Source: a virus
IMG/VR virus record: IMGVR_UViG_3300020185_000264
Span: 1-23,854 of that record
DNA: 23,854 nucleotides
Direction: 5' to 3' (one strand)
In this document: positions 6,332-14,188 of the stretch, piece after piece
How the letters are laid out: the number at the start of each line of letters is the position of its first letter
Position numbering within the stretch: the first letter of the stretch is position 1
Notes under the pieces: model-generated
What the model was told of the DNA's origin: nothing
What the model saw: only the letters and a program-made list of their open reading frames with translations
Databases searched by the model: none
Position numbers and translations under genes: made by a program

Positions 6332-7513
6332 ATGAAAGCAAATGAAATTCTAGCGCAACGCGCTAAAGTGGTTAACGACATGCAGTCCATGTTGAACGTA
6401 GCCGAAAAAGACAACCGTGATCTAAACGATACGGAGAAAGAAATTTATAACAAGATGGAGTCTGATGTTGTTGCCCTTAAGGAACGCGCAGACCGTATTG
6501 CAAACCAAGAAAAGCTAAGCGCGGATCTAGACATTGTGCGCGGCGAGTCGGCTAAGGCTTCTGTCGGTGGCTCTGCTAAGTCGGTACAGTCTAGCAAAGA
6601 GTACAAAGAAGTGTTTAACGGCTGGGCGCGTAATGGTCAAATCACGCCAGAAGTACGCAACGCTCTACAGGTTGGCACTAATTCAGAAGGCGGTTATATC
6701 GTGCCAGAAGAATTTGAGACTATGCTCGTTGCTAAGATTCAAGACGTTAACCCGTTGCGTCAATGGTGCAATGTAATTACGACTGCAAGTGATCGCAATA
6801 TTCCTATTGAGTCTACTTTGGGTACTGCGGCATGGGCGGCAGAAGAAGCGACAACTGCCGAGTCTGATGCGGCTTTTGGTCAAGTAGTGTTGAACGCTTA
6901 CAAGCTAAGCACACTGGTTAAAGTTTCAGAGGAGCTTATGGCTGATTCGTTCTTTGACATTAGCTCATACCTTGCTAATAACTTCGGCTCTCGTTTTGCT
7001 CTTGCAGAAGAAGCGGCTTTTGTTAACGGTGATGGCTCGGCTAAACCTACCGGCATTGTTGGCGGTGCTACTGATTCTGGCATTACCTTCGCGGGTACTG
7101 CTGCAATTACGGCTGATGAGTTGATTGATACTCAGCATGGTTTGACTCGCCCTTATCGCGCAAATGCGGTTTGGATGGTTAACGATTCAACACTTAAGAT
7201 GATTCGTAAGCTAAAGGATGGCGACAATCAGTATTTGTGGCAGACAGGCTTAGTTGCTGGTGCTCCTGATACTTTGTTAGGTCGTCCAATTTACTCAAGT
7301 ACGGCTATGCCTGCGGCTACTACTGGCCTCAAGTCTGTTGTGTTTGGTGATTTGTCGGGCTACACGATTGCAGACCGTACAGGGCGCACCATTCAGCGAT
7401 TGAATGAGCTTTATGCTGTAACTGGTCAAGTTGGTTTCAGAGCCTTTGGTCGATGTGATGGCAAGGTTACGGACAGCAACAAGATCGTATACGCGAAGCA
7501 AGCAGCAGCGTAA
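6332..7513 (+). CDS. Major capsid protein, HK97 fold
   Basis: A 393-aa capsid protein, close to the 385 aa of HK97 gp5. Residues 1 to about 100 are charged and coiled-coil-like (MKANEILAQRAKVVNDMQ, DTEKEIYNKMESDVVALKER) and act as a delta domain scaffold removed by the protease. The mature part begins near ALQVGTNSEGGYIVPEEF (111-128), the typical N-arm entrance. Other marks are KLSTLVKVSEELMADS and a late LLGRPIYSSTAMP, then IADRTGRTIQRLNE. A strong AGAGGA ribosome site precedes the ATG. Terminators on both sides set this highly expressed gene apart. Confidence 0.95.
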   Translation: MKANEILAQRAKVVNDMQSMLNVAEKDNRDLNDTEKEIYNKMESDVVALKERADRIANQEKLSADLDIVRGESAKASVGGSAKSVQSSKEYKEVFNGWARNGQITPEVRNALQVGTNSEGGYIVPEEFETMLVAKIQDVNPLRQWCNVITTASDRNIPIESTLGTAAWAAEEATTAESDAAFGQVVLNAYKLSTLVKVSEELMADSFFDISSYLANNFGSRFALAEEAAFVNGDGSAKPTGIVGGATDSGITFAGTAAITADELIDTQHGLTRPYRANAVWMVNDSTLKMIRKLKDGDNQYLWQTGLVAGAPDTLLGRPIYSSTAMPAATTGLKSVVFGDLSGYTIADRTGRTIQRLNELYAVTGQVGFRAFGRCDGKVTDSNKIVYAKQAAA

Positions 7514-7520
7514 TTTAATC

Positions 7521-7548
7521 GGGGCGGCTTTCGGGTCGCCCCTTTTTT
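7521..7548 (+). terminator. Intrinsic terminator after the capsid gene
   Basis: GGGGCG (7521-7526) pairs with CGCCCC (7537-7542) and is followed by TTTTTT. It starts 7 bases after the capsid stop. The following bases ATTGAGGGATT carry the ribosome site of the next gene. Confidence 0.8.
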
Positions 7549-7563
7549 ATTGAGGGATTAAGC

Positions 7564-7728
7564 ATGATTAAAATGTTAACAGCAGTAGCTTCGGATAAGT
7601 TCGCGGTTTCTCCAGGTGAGACAACCGACAAATTCAGCAAGGCCGAAGAAGATAGATTTATTGCGGCTGGTTTAGCTGAAAGACATACAGAAAAGACAGC
7701 AAAGAAAGTAACCAAGAAGGCTAAGTAA
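7564..7728 (+). CDS. Small head protein, FluMu N-terminal-like
   Basis: A 54-aa frame with a GAGGGATT ribosome site, ending in TAA that overlaps the next ATG (TAATG). It starts MIKMLTAVASDKFAVSPGE, continues with S-K-A-E-E-D-R-F-I-A-A-G-L-A-E, and ends in a lysine-rich tail. The pattern of a short strand, P-G-E, then a helix ending A-G-L-A-E is seen in small proteins after phage capsid genes (FluMu N-terminal-like domain). It may help at the head-tail join. The family link is from memory. Confidence 0.6.
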   Translation: MIKMLTAVASDKFAVSPGETTDKFSKAEEDRFIAAGLAERHTEKTAKKVTKKAK

Positions 7729-8249
7729 TGTCTGTAACGCTATCCGAGCTTAAGAGCCAGCTAAGAATAACCGGCACTGATGAAGATACAGAGCTAGGTA
7801 TTTATTTGGCGGCATCTATTGAATATGTCGAGCAGTACACAGGGCAAAGGTTGTCTCGTGTGGCTAGAACGGCTTATTTTGATTCGTTTGGTGTGATGGA
7901 GTTGGTAGGTGATTCGCCTGCCTCGATTACGGTTAGTTATCTTGATGATAACGGCGACTCTCAGACGCTCTCTAGTGCGGTGTATGCGCTTAAAGTTCAC
8001 AAGGCTAGACCTTACTTAACTCTAGCTAGTGGGCAGTCATATCCAAGCACTCAATCGGTAGATGCGGCGGTTACTGTCACTTATACCAGTGGTTATGATG
8101 TTAATTCATTGCCTACGCTTTTAAAGGCGGCTGTTTTAGTTGATGCGGCTACGTTGTACGAGTTTAGAGAGAATGAAACGGTTATGAAATTGCATGATCG
8201 CGGCATGGTTGAGCGGCTTTGTGCGGCATATCGAATAATTAAATTATGA
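7728..8249 (+). CDS. Head-tail connector, HK97 gp6-like
   Basis: A 173-aa connector protein that would stack under the portal. It begins with the family's pattern SVTLSELKSQLRITGTDED, then a helix with YLAASIEYVEQYTGQRL (27-43). Later comes a V-T-Y-T-S-G-Y strand followed by LPTLLKAAVLVDAATLYEFR (about 130-149). Its position after the capsid gene and before the head-closure gene agrees. It overlaps the next gene by ATGA. Confidence 0.85.
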   Translation: MSVTLSELKSQLRITGTDEDTELGIYLAASIEYVEQYTGQRLSRVARTAYFDSFGVMELVGDSPASITVSYLDDNGDSQTLSSAVYALKVHKARPYLTLASGQSYPSTQSVDAAVTVTYTSGYDVNSLPTLLKAAVLVDAATLYEFRENETVMKLHDRGMVERLCAAYRIIKL

Positions 8250-8569
8250 GCGCGGGAGAATTACGCCACAAAGTAAAGTTGCAGACGCTTAGTTATGCGG
8301 CAACGACTAACGGTGATTACTCGAAAGTGGGTAGTTATTCAGAGCTAGATACAGTTTGGGCTTCGATCAAATACTCGGATGGCAAAGAGGACGAGACAGG
8401 CCGAGATTTAAGCAAGCAGAATGTAAAAATAAAAGTTCGTTATAGAACGGATTTAGACAATATAAACCGCGTGTTGTTTGGTTCGAGGGTGTTTGATGTT
8501 GAATCAGCCATCGACCCAACAGGGCGCAGACAATACTTAATTTTAAACTCAACTTATCGGTCTAACTAA
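8246..8569 (+). CDS. Head closure / head-tail adaptor protein
   Basis: A 107-aa protein of the head-tail joining family (SPP1 gp16-like). It shows the start MSAGELRHKVKLQT, the W-A-S-I-K-Y-S-D-G-K-E strand, and the VKIKVRYRTDLDNINRVLFG segment, then R-V-F-D-V-E-S-A-I-D-P-T-G-R-R. It seals the head after DNA packaging and docks the tail. ATGA overlap upstream, TAATG overlap downstream. Confidence 0.85.
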   Translation: MSAGELRHKVKLQTLSYAATTNGDYSKVGSYSELDTVWASIKYSDGKEDETGRDLSKQNVKIKVRYRTDLDNINRVLFGSRVFDVESAIDPTGRRQYLILNSTYRSN

Positions 8570-8994
8570 TGGACGCTAGCTTTAAGATTGAGGGGTTAGA
8601 CAAGCTCAACAAAGAGCTAAAAGCTCTGCCCGAAGATTTTAGAAACAAGGCGTTACAGTCTACGACTAGAGCGGCTACTAAGTTGATTCAGCTGGAAGCG
8701 ACAGAGTTAGCACCAAAGAAAACAGGCAACCTCTCACAGTCAATTGTAACTAAGAAGGTGCGTAGTCATTCTAAATGGGTGGCAATGTATAAGGTAACGA
8801 TAAACCGTAGAGGCAAGAAGGCTAAAGCACATTACGCGCACATGGTTGAGAACGGAACAGTTAAGCAACCAGCACAGCCTTTTATGCGCCCGGCTTATGA
8901 GCGCAAGCAAAAAGAAGCTGTAGAGCATTTTAAAATGATTCTGGCTAAAAAGATCGCGTTCTATCAGCGCAAGATAGCGAGGCTGCGTAAATGA
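8569..8994 (+). CDS. HK97 gp10-like tail completion protein
   Basis: A 141-aa protein. Family marks are IEGLDKLNKELKALPEDFRN (7-26), APKKTGNLSQSI (48-59), and H-Y-A-H-M-V-E-N-G-T with P-A-Q-P-F-M-R-P-A-Y. Proteins of this family (HK97 gp10, PF04883) belong to the neck and tail completion set. The C-terminus is very basic and helical. It overlaps its neighbours by TAATG and ATGA. Confidence 0.88.
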   Translation: MDASFKIEGLDKLNKELKALPEDFRNKALQSTTRAATKLIQLEATELAPKKTGNLSQSIVTKKVRSHSKWVAMYKVTINRRGKKAKAHYAHMVENGTVKQPAQPFMRPAYERKQKEAVEHFKMILAKKIAFYQRKIARLRK

Positions 8995-9353
8995 GTTGGG
9001 ATTCTGAGTTTTATGCGGCTGTAATGGCTAACGGTGACTTTAGCTCAGGCGTTACGGCTTTGGCTTTAGAGTTTAAGTCTGATGGGGTTACACCTTTCGC
9101 CACATATCAATTAATTAACGCTAACGGAACACAAGACACCACAGGCCACGGCTTTGAAGGTGAACGATTGATTCAATTGACAGTTTGGGCAGATAGCCCG
9201 ACTGATGCAATGCGTCTTTGTGAGTACGGCTCGCTAGGGGCGCAAACTTTAAATGTAGTAAGAATGTATGAACGCAGTTTGGGTAGAGATTCAGACTCGG
9301 ACGTATTTGGCTATGCGATAGATTTCACAATCTGGTTCGATAGCCCTAGATAA
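8991..9353 (+). CDS. Tail terminator protein (DUF3168-like)
   Basis: A 120-aa protein of the tail terminator / gp17-like type. Supporting features are the short helical start (WDSEFYAAVMANGDF), F-A-T-Y-Q-L-I-N-A-N-G-T-Q, then ERLIQLTVWADSPTDAMRLC, and a final strand G-Y-A-I-D-F-T-I-W-F-D. It caps the tail tube and joins it to the neck. It is the last gene of the neck block; two terminators and the tail tube gene follow. Confidence 0.82.
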   Translation: MSWDSEFYAAVMANGDFSSGVTALALEFKSDGVTPFATYQLINANGTQDTTGHGFEGERLIQLTVWADSPTDAMRLCEYGSLGAQTLNVVRMYERSLGRDSDSDVFGYAIDFTIWFDSPR

Positions 9354-9378
9354 ACAAAACACACTTTTCTTTTAACCG

Positions 9379-9402
9379 AGCTGCCGATTGGCGGCTTTTT
9401 TT
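9379..9402 (+). terminator. First of two tandem terminators before tail tube
   Basis: AGCTGCC (9379-9385) pairs with GGCGGCT (9390-9396), one G-T pair included, over a 4-base loop, followed by a T run to 9402. Confidence 0.75.
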
Positions 9403-9404
9403 AT

Positions 9405-9427
9405 GGTCGCTTATTGCGGCCTTTTTT
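9405..9427 (+). terminator. Second of two tandem terminators before tail tube
   Basis: GGTCGC (9405-9410) pairs with GCGGCC (9416-9421), one G-T pair included, over a 5-base loop, followed by TTTTTT. The next bases ATTGAGGATTTAAAA hold the tail tube ribosome site, nearly the same block as after the capsid terminator. Confidence 0.75.
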
Positions 9428-9442
9428 ATTGAGGATTTAAAA

Positions 9443-9883
9443 ATGGCTGGTACTAAGGCACATAACTGTAAATTATTTTATTCAAGCGACACTGGCACGA
9501 CTTATACGCTAGTGGCAGGCGCGACTCAGGTTCAAAAGCCAGAGGCTTCACGCGCAGAAATTGACATGACAGACCTATCAAGCACAGCTAAGGAATTTGA
9601 GCTTGATATTGCGGATTTCGGTTCTGTCTCGTTTCCTTTTAACTTTAGCGGAGTAGATACAGTTCACCAAGCTTTGCTTGCATTGGAGAATAGTTCAACA
9701 AGCGGTCAATTTAAGGTTGAGATGGTTGAGAACGGCGTAAGTACTGTAACTACTTTTGTATTCACTGCTGACGTTTCAAGCATCGCGATTACTGGTTCAG
9801 TTGGTGGTAAGCAAGAGGGTACTTTAAACCTTCGAGTGACCGGCGCGGTAACTGTAGCTCATGGCGCAACGGCTGAGTCTTAA
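9443..9883 (+). CDS. Major tail tube protein
   Basis: A 146-aa beta-rich protein in the place of the tail tube gene, between the tail terminator and the tail chaperone. It begins MAGTKAHNCKLFYSSDTGTT, then VAGATQVQKPEASRAEIDMT, where the loop and strand pattern and the ...T-D-L-S-S-T-A-K-E... segment resemble small siphovirus tube proteins. Late strands SSIAITGSVGGKQEGTLNLR close the barrel. It stacks as hexamer rings around the tape measure. It has a strong GAGGA ribosome site and its own upstream terminators, in line with high, separately controlled expression. Confidence 0.82.
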   Translation: MAGTKAHNCKLFYSSDTGTTYTLVAGATQVQKPEASRAEIDMTDLSSTAKEFELDIADFGSVSFPFNFSGVDTVHQALLALENSSTSGQFKVEMVENGVSTVTTFVFTADVSSIAITGSVGGKQEGTLNLRVTGAVTVAHGATAES

Positions 9884-9885
9884 TC

Positions 9886-10224
9886 ATGGAATTAGTCGAT
9901 ATTAAAGTTCGCAAGAACAAGAAAGGCGACTTAATCGAGGGGGAGTTCTTTGTTAAAGAGCTTTCCTTTGATGAGTGTATGACTTTGCATTCTTCGGCTT
10001 CTGATGGTGACGAAAATTCACGCATGATTCAGATGTGCTTAGTTGACTCTGAGGGTAATCATGTCTTTAAGCCTCAACAAGTAAAGCTGATTAAAGATCG
10101 CCTTAATGGTGTTGATATGACTTCGGTTCTGATTGTTGCTAATGGCTTAAACGACTTCACCAAGATCGGCGAGTTAGCGGAGAAGTACGCAAAAAACTCA
10201 AAGAGCGACCAGAAACAAGATTAA
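9886..10224 (+). CDS. Tail assembly chaperone, G-like short form
   Basis: A 112-aa protein starting two bases after the tail tube stop. Position, small size and the downstream overlapping frame identify it as the lambda G-like chaperone, which coats the tape measure during tail assembly. It contains a beta-rich start (MELVDIKVRKNKKGDLIEGE) and helical parts such as PQQVKLIKDRLNGVDM. Most ribosomes would stop at 10222-10224; a fraction shift frame at 10191-10197 to make the GT form. Confidence 0.85.
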   Translation: MELVDIKVRKNKKGDLIEGEFFVKELSFDECMTLHSSASDGDENSRMIQMCLVDSEGNHVFKPQQVKLIKDRLNGVDMTSVLIVANGLNDFTKIGELAEKYAKNSKSDQKQD

Positions 10225-10505
10225 GGCATCTGGTCGCAGAGGTTACTAATCAGCCTCTAGATTCAATATCTCAGTATGAGTTGATGCGGTGGGGGGTGGC
10301 GTGGGAATCACAGCCCCCCTTATTGCTACAGATTAGGAATTTATTAGCTCAGTTAAACGCTACGGCTGTCAATGGATTAGGCGGCAATGTTAGCACTAGG
10401 GATTTTATTCCTGAATTTCAGAAAGAAGATGAGGATGCAGATTTCGCAATCGCGGATATGACCCTGCATTTTGCAAAGCATAACGCACAGATCAAGGATA
10501 AATAA
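9886..10505 (+). CDS. Tail assembly chaperone GT fusion (-1 frameshift)
   Basis: Programmed -1 frameshifting on A AAA AAC would join the first 104 codons of the G-like frame to a second frame that reads from CTC at 10197 through to TAA 10503-10505, giving about 206 aa. The T part begins L-K-E-R-P-E-T-R-L-R-H-L-V and contains ISQYELMRWGVAWESQPP and LLLQIRNLLAQLNA. It has no good independent start: the first ATG (10281) lies well inside and lacks an obvious ribosome site. T domains recruit the tail tube subunits while the G part binds the tape measure. The stop overlaps the tape measure start (TAATG). Confidence 0.85.
10191..10237 (+). promoter_or_regulatory. -1 frameshift signal (slippery site plus stem-loop)
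   Basis: The heptamer A AAA AAC (10191-10197) is in the correct zero-frame phase (codons GCA AAA AAC). Seven bases later an 8-bp perfect stem starts: GCGACCAG (10205-10212) with CTGGTCGC (10230-10237), enclosing a 17-base loop that contains the G stop codon. Slippery site, spacer and stem match the textbook design. A second possible hairpin (AGAGG/CCTCT) just downstream could add to the stall. Confidence 0.85.
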
Positions 10506-13500
10506 TGGCTTCAAGTATTGAAATTGATGTTTCTGCGAATATCGCAAAATTCAAGGCATCAATGGATAAGGCGGCTATTGAGGGCAACAAACTCAATAAG
10601 AGGCTAGACCGAGCTTTTAAGGGTGTCAGCAATGCTATGCGTTCCGTTGGCGCTCTTGCGGGTGTCGCGGTTGCGGGTGGTTTGGGGGCAATGGCGAAGT
10701 CTGCCATTAACTCTGCCGATGCTATCCAAAAGCTAGGCATAAGGACTGGTGCTAGTGCTGGGTTTCTGAGTGAAATGCGTTATGCGCTGTCTCAGAATGA
10801 CGTGGCAATGAAAGACTTTGAGGGCGCGTTAAGAAAGATTAACAAGTCGTCACAAGAGGCAGGGGATGGACTCTCTACTCAGGTTCGGGCTTTTGATAAG
10901 CTAGGGATTAGCGTTAAGGCGTTTCAGGCATTAGGCACTGATGACAAGTTCAAGGTGCTGTCCGAGGCAATCTCTCGCGTAGAAGATCCTGCAATTAGAA
11001 CGCAAGTTGCAATGGACATAATGGGTCGCTCAGGTGAGCAGCTTTTAACCGTTATGCAAAACGGCGCGGGAGGCATTGAAGAATATCTAGTTAAGGCTAG
11101 AGACTTGAACATGACGCTCTCACAAGAGCAAGTGGATTCTGCTGCTGCGGCCAATGATGCAATAGATACACTTACTAAATCCTTCTCAGGTGCGGCTACT
11201 CAGTCCATCCTTCAATACTCAGACGAAATAGCTAGGGCGGCTGATTTAACCCGCGAGTACCTACCCAAAGCGATTAGCGCAGTAATTGAGGTATTTAAAA
11301 TTGCGACTCCTGCGGTTTTGGCTTTCTATACAACACTAAAACTATTAACTTTCGCGCCTCCTATGTTTGCGGCTATTTCAGCAAGCGCGGTAGCTATGGG
11401 AGGAGGGTTAACGGTTGCGAGTGTTGCCACAGGTACGCTCACCGTAGCGATTAGCGCGCTAAAGGCTGGTTTGTTGTTTCTCACTGGACCGGTTGGTATT
11501 GCTTTAGCTGTAGGGTCTTTGGTTGGTTTGGCTTTCCACTTTAAAGAGACAGAAAAGTCTACGTCTGATTTACGCGCAGAGCTTGATCTACTAAAGAGCG
11601 GGAACATGGGTTTGGCTGACAGCATGAATAAAGTCAGCATGGCTAGTGTAGATCAAAGCATTGAGGCGTTACGCAAACAGTACGAGGGGCTTAATTCCGA
11701 CTTAAGACTTAACCTAATAACCTTCGGTCAGTTTGATGACAGGCTCGCAGAATTAGACGAAAGGGCGAGTGTTTTAGTTGAGACTAAAAAGCACCTCATT
11801 GGTCAAATAAACAAAACCAGAGATTCACTATCTAAAGGCGTTACAGCCACAAAACTAAGCTGGGAAGAATACAAGAAAAGCAAAGAGGTACTGACTCAAT
11901 ACACAGGCGAAATTGACGAAGCAACGAAGTCACAAATTAAATTTCTTAAAGTGTCTACACAGACTTTTGAGGAATACAGAAACGCTAACAGTAGAGGCGT
12001 TATTGAGAATTTTGGCAACTCATTAAATGAAGCAAGCGCGGAGTTATACAACACTCAACAAAACCAGGATCTATTTAATCAGGCATTAAAAGATGGTGTT
12101 ATCTCTGGCGAATTAGCGGAGAAAATGGCATCTAGCTTAGGCGTAGAGTACGAAGGCTTAGGCGAGAAAACATCAATAGTCTCAGACGCATGGGAAGATG
12201 CTAACCGTAAAATATTCGACTCGATGCAAACCTTCTTTCGGGATGGTTTGGATGGTTGGGATAACTTCGGTGATTCGGTCAAAGACATAGTTAAGGACAT
12301 GATAGCCTCGATTCTGTCGCAGATTGTGGCACTACTAGCGGCTAACGCTTTCAAGCAACTTATCAGCTTTGTATCTGGCGGTAAATACTTCTCCGGCGCT
12401 AGTTGGTCTGATGGGTTTAGTGAAATGTTCGGCGGTAGTTCTACCAGTGGGAAGTCAAATTTATCAGGCGGCACGACTGGCGGGTTCTTTCAAGACATCG
12501 GAAAGGAAATGGGCTTTAGCTCTACCCAAACTGATGCGGTCTTAGGTGGTGCGGCGGCGGCTTTCACGCTATACAACGGCTACAACCAGATTAAGAACGG
12601 CAACGAGATTTCAGGCGCGGTTCAATTAGGTAGTGGCGCGATTCAAGGTTACAACGCATACCAAAATTTTACAGGCGGCGCGGAATATTCTGGCATGGCT
12701 GGAAATTATCTAGGCGCGGCTGGTAACGTCTTTGGGATATACGGCGGCATTAAGCAAGGCGGCGCGATGGGCTACGGTTCTGCTGCTCTTAACGCATACC
12801 AGTTGTACGGAGCAGGTCAGGCGGCTGGTTGGTGGGGTCAAGCGGCTAATGCCAGCACTTTCGGCAACACGCTGGCAACAACGCCTTACGCTCAAAACTT
12901 AGTCAACCCTAACTTTATGTCCTACACAGACCCAGGGCTAAACATTGCTAATCAAGGGGTATCACAAACAGGCAACGGTTTAAGCTGGTTGGGCAAGGCT
13001 GGAGCGGTCGCTGGTGTCGCTGGCGGTGTTTACGGCATGTACTCAGGCATCGAGCAGGGTGGAGCGCGGGGAGCGGCTACCTTCGGTGCTGGTGCTATCG
13101 GAGCATATGCGGGAACTGCCGCTCTAACAGGTGGAGCTTCTGCTGTACTTGGTGCGATGGGCCCTGCGGGCTGGGCGGCTATGGCTGTACTCGCTCTCGC
13201 GGGTATGGGTGGCGCTAGAGACTACGATCAAATTTTACAAGAAGATTACCTGCCTGACTTGTTAGGACAGCAGGGCAAAGGTCATGCTCTAGGCGCAAAC
13301 GGCGAGACTGGTTTTAACGGCGGCAATACTGCGGTCTTTGGCGCTAATTGGGGCATACAAGGCTCTGGTTTAACGGCTCAACATTTAGTCGATGGTGGCG
13401 AGAACGGCAATGGCGGTTTCTTCACCGGCGCACAGAGGACGCTTGATGGATTTGAGGAGGCATTAAGGGCGGCTGGATTCGAGAGCCTTAACTCTGATTT

Positions 13501-14188
13501 CGGTACGCTTCGGGTCTTAGACAAAGACAAGAACGTCGCTGACATCATGGAGGTTTGGGAGACTTACGCTGCTGGACTAGAGGAGGCTGTAGGCTACAAC
13601 GAGGTGTTTCAGACAGCTATCGAAAACGGCTTAGTAAGCCCTAGTAATCTATTTTTTGAAAACTTCGCTACTGGTTTTGGTCAGTCTGCTTTCGAGGCTC
13701 GTGATTCGCTTATAGCCATTGATGGCGCATTTGATGAAATGGTCAAGGGCGGCATGACTAAGACAGACGCGCTGTTTAAGTCTATGTCTGATCACTACGG
13801 ATTAGCCCTAGAGGATGCTCAATATTTTGTTGAACAGTCTGGCGTATCTGCTGAACAATTTATAGACAACTTTAGCAATTACAGCGACTCAGCACTTAGC
13901 CAGATTTTAGATTTTAATGCTGATGGTGTGACTGGATTTAAGAACGGCTTGGCGCAAATGGGTGAACAAGCGGAGTCTACTTTCAACCAAATCGAGCAAC
14001 GCATTAACGGCGTATCTGTAGCGGCTCAGAATAGCGCGGGTAATGTTGTTAATGCCTACGATGGGGCTTATGACAGAGTGCAGGGTTTAGACGATGCTTT
14101 CTCAAGAAGGCTACTCCAAAAGCTAGACCAGATCACGGATAACTCTAGTGTTACTCGTGGTAACAGCCAGCCACTAGCGGGAATTTAG
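10505..14188 (+). CDS. Tape measure protein
   Basis: A 1227-aa protein that sets tail length and enters the cell with the DNA; at about 0.15 nm per residue it suggests a tail near 180 nm. It starts SSIEIDVSANIAKFKASMDK, typical of tape measures, with long helical stretches. A hydrophobic region (about 258-345) probably spans membranes. The middle (about 680-875) is Gly/Ala/Tyr-rich and repetitive. A second hydrophobic block (about 865-910) precedes an acidic, polar C-terminal part. No lytic transglycosylase or peptidase motif is evident. It begins overlapping the GT stop and ends directly against the hub gene start (TAG-ATG). Confidence 0.93.
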   Translation: MASSIEIDVSANIAKFKASMDKAAIEGNKLNKRLDRAFKGVSNAMRSVGALAGVAVAGGLGAMAKSAINSADAIQKLGIRTGASAGFLSEMRYALSQNDVAMKDFEGALRKINKSSQEAGDGLSTQVRAFDKLGISVKAFQALGTDDKFKVLSEAISRVEDPAIRTQVAMDIMGRSGEQLLTVMQNGAGGIEEYLVKARDLNMTLSQEQVDSAAAANDAIDTLTKSFSGAATQSILQYSDEIARAADLTREYLPKAISAVIEVFKIATPAVLAFYTTLKLLTFAPPMFAAISASAVAMGGGLTVASVATGTLTVAISALKAGLLFLTGPVGIALAVGSLVGLAFHFKETEKSTSDLRAELDLLKSGNMGLADSMNKVSMASVDQSIEALRKQYEGLNSDLRLNLITFGQFDDRLAELDERASVLVETKKHLIGQINKTRDSLSKGVTATKLSWEEYKKSKEVLTQYTGEIDEATKSQIKFLKVSTQTFEEYRNANSRGVIENFGNSLNEASAELYNTQQNQDLFNQALKDGVISGELAEKMASSLGVEYEGLGEKTSIVSDAWEDANRKIFDSMQTFFRDGLDGWDNFGDSVKDIVKDMIASILSQIVALLAANAFKQLISFVSGGKYFSGASWSDGFSEMFGGSSTSGKSNLSGGTTGGFFQDIGKEMGFSSTQTDAVLGGAAAAFTLYNGYNQIKNGNEISGAVQLGSGAIQGYNAYQNFTGGAEYSGMAGNYLGAAGNVFGIYGGIKQGGAMGYGSAALNAYQLYGAGQAAGWWGQAANASTFGNTLATTPYAQNLVNPNFMSYTDPGLNIANQGVSQTGNGLSWLGKAGAVAGVAGGVYGMYSGIEQGGARGAATFGAGAIGAYAGTAALTGGASAVLGAMGPAGWAAMAVLALAGMGGARDYDQILQEDYLPDLLGQQGKGHALGANGETGFNGGNTAVFGANWGIQGSGLTAQHLVDGGENGNGGFFTGAQRTLDGFEEALRAAGFESLNSDFGTLRVLDKDKNVADIMEVWETYAAGLEEAVGYNEVFQTAIENGLVSPSNLFFENFATGFGQSAFEARDSLIAIDGAFDEMVKGGMTKTDALFKSMSDHYGLALEDAQYFVEQSGVSAEQFIDNFSNYSDSALSQILDFNADGVTGFKNGLAQMGEQAESTFNQIEQRINGVSVAAQNSAGNVVNAYDGAYDRVQGLDDAFSRRLLQKLDQITDNSSVTRGNSQPLAGI
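12560..13123 (+). repeat. Threefold Gly/Ala/Tyr protein repeat in tape measure
   Basis: The encoded protein carries three related blocks, roughly at residues 686-720, 742-770 and 842-873. Examples are LYNGYNQIKNGNEISGAV, FGIYGGIKQGGAMGYGSA and YGMYSGIEQGGARGAATF. The shared core is Y-x-G-x-x-x-I-x-x-G followed by A-x-x-x-x-A-Y. They look like diverged internal duplications. Confidence 0.6.

Noticed and set aside
10281-10505. Independent 74-aa gene after the tail chaperone
   Set aside because: The frame is open upstream to the slippery site and the ATG at 10281 lacks a ribosome site; it is better explained as the T part of the GT fusion.
10924-12895. Several long minus-strand frames opposite the tape measure
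   Set aside because: They mirror the codon pattern of the tape measure gene, are Ser/Pro/Ala-rich and have no ribosome sites; they are shadows.
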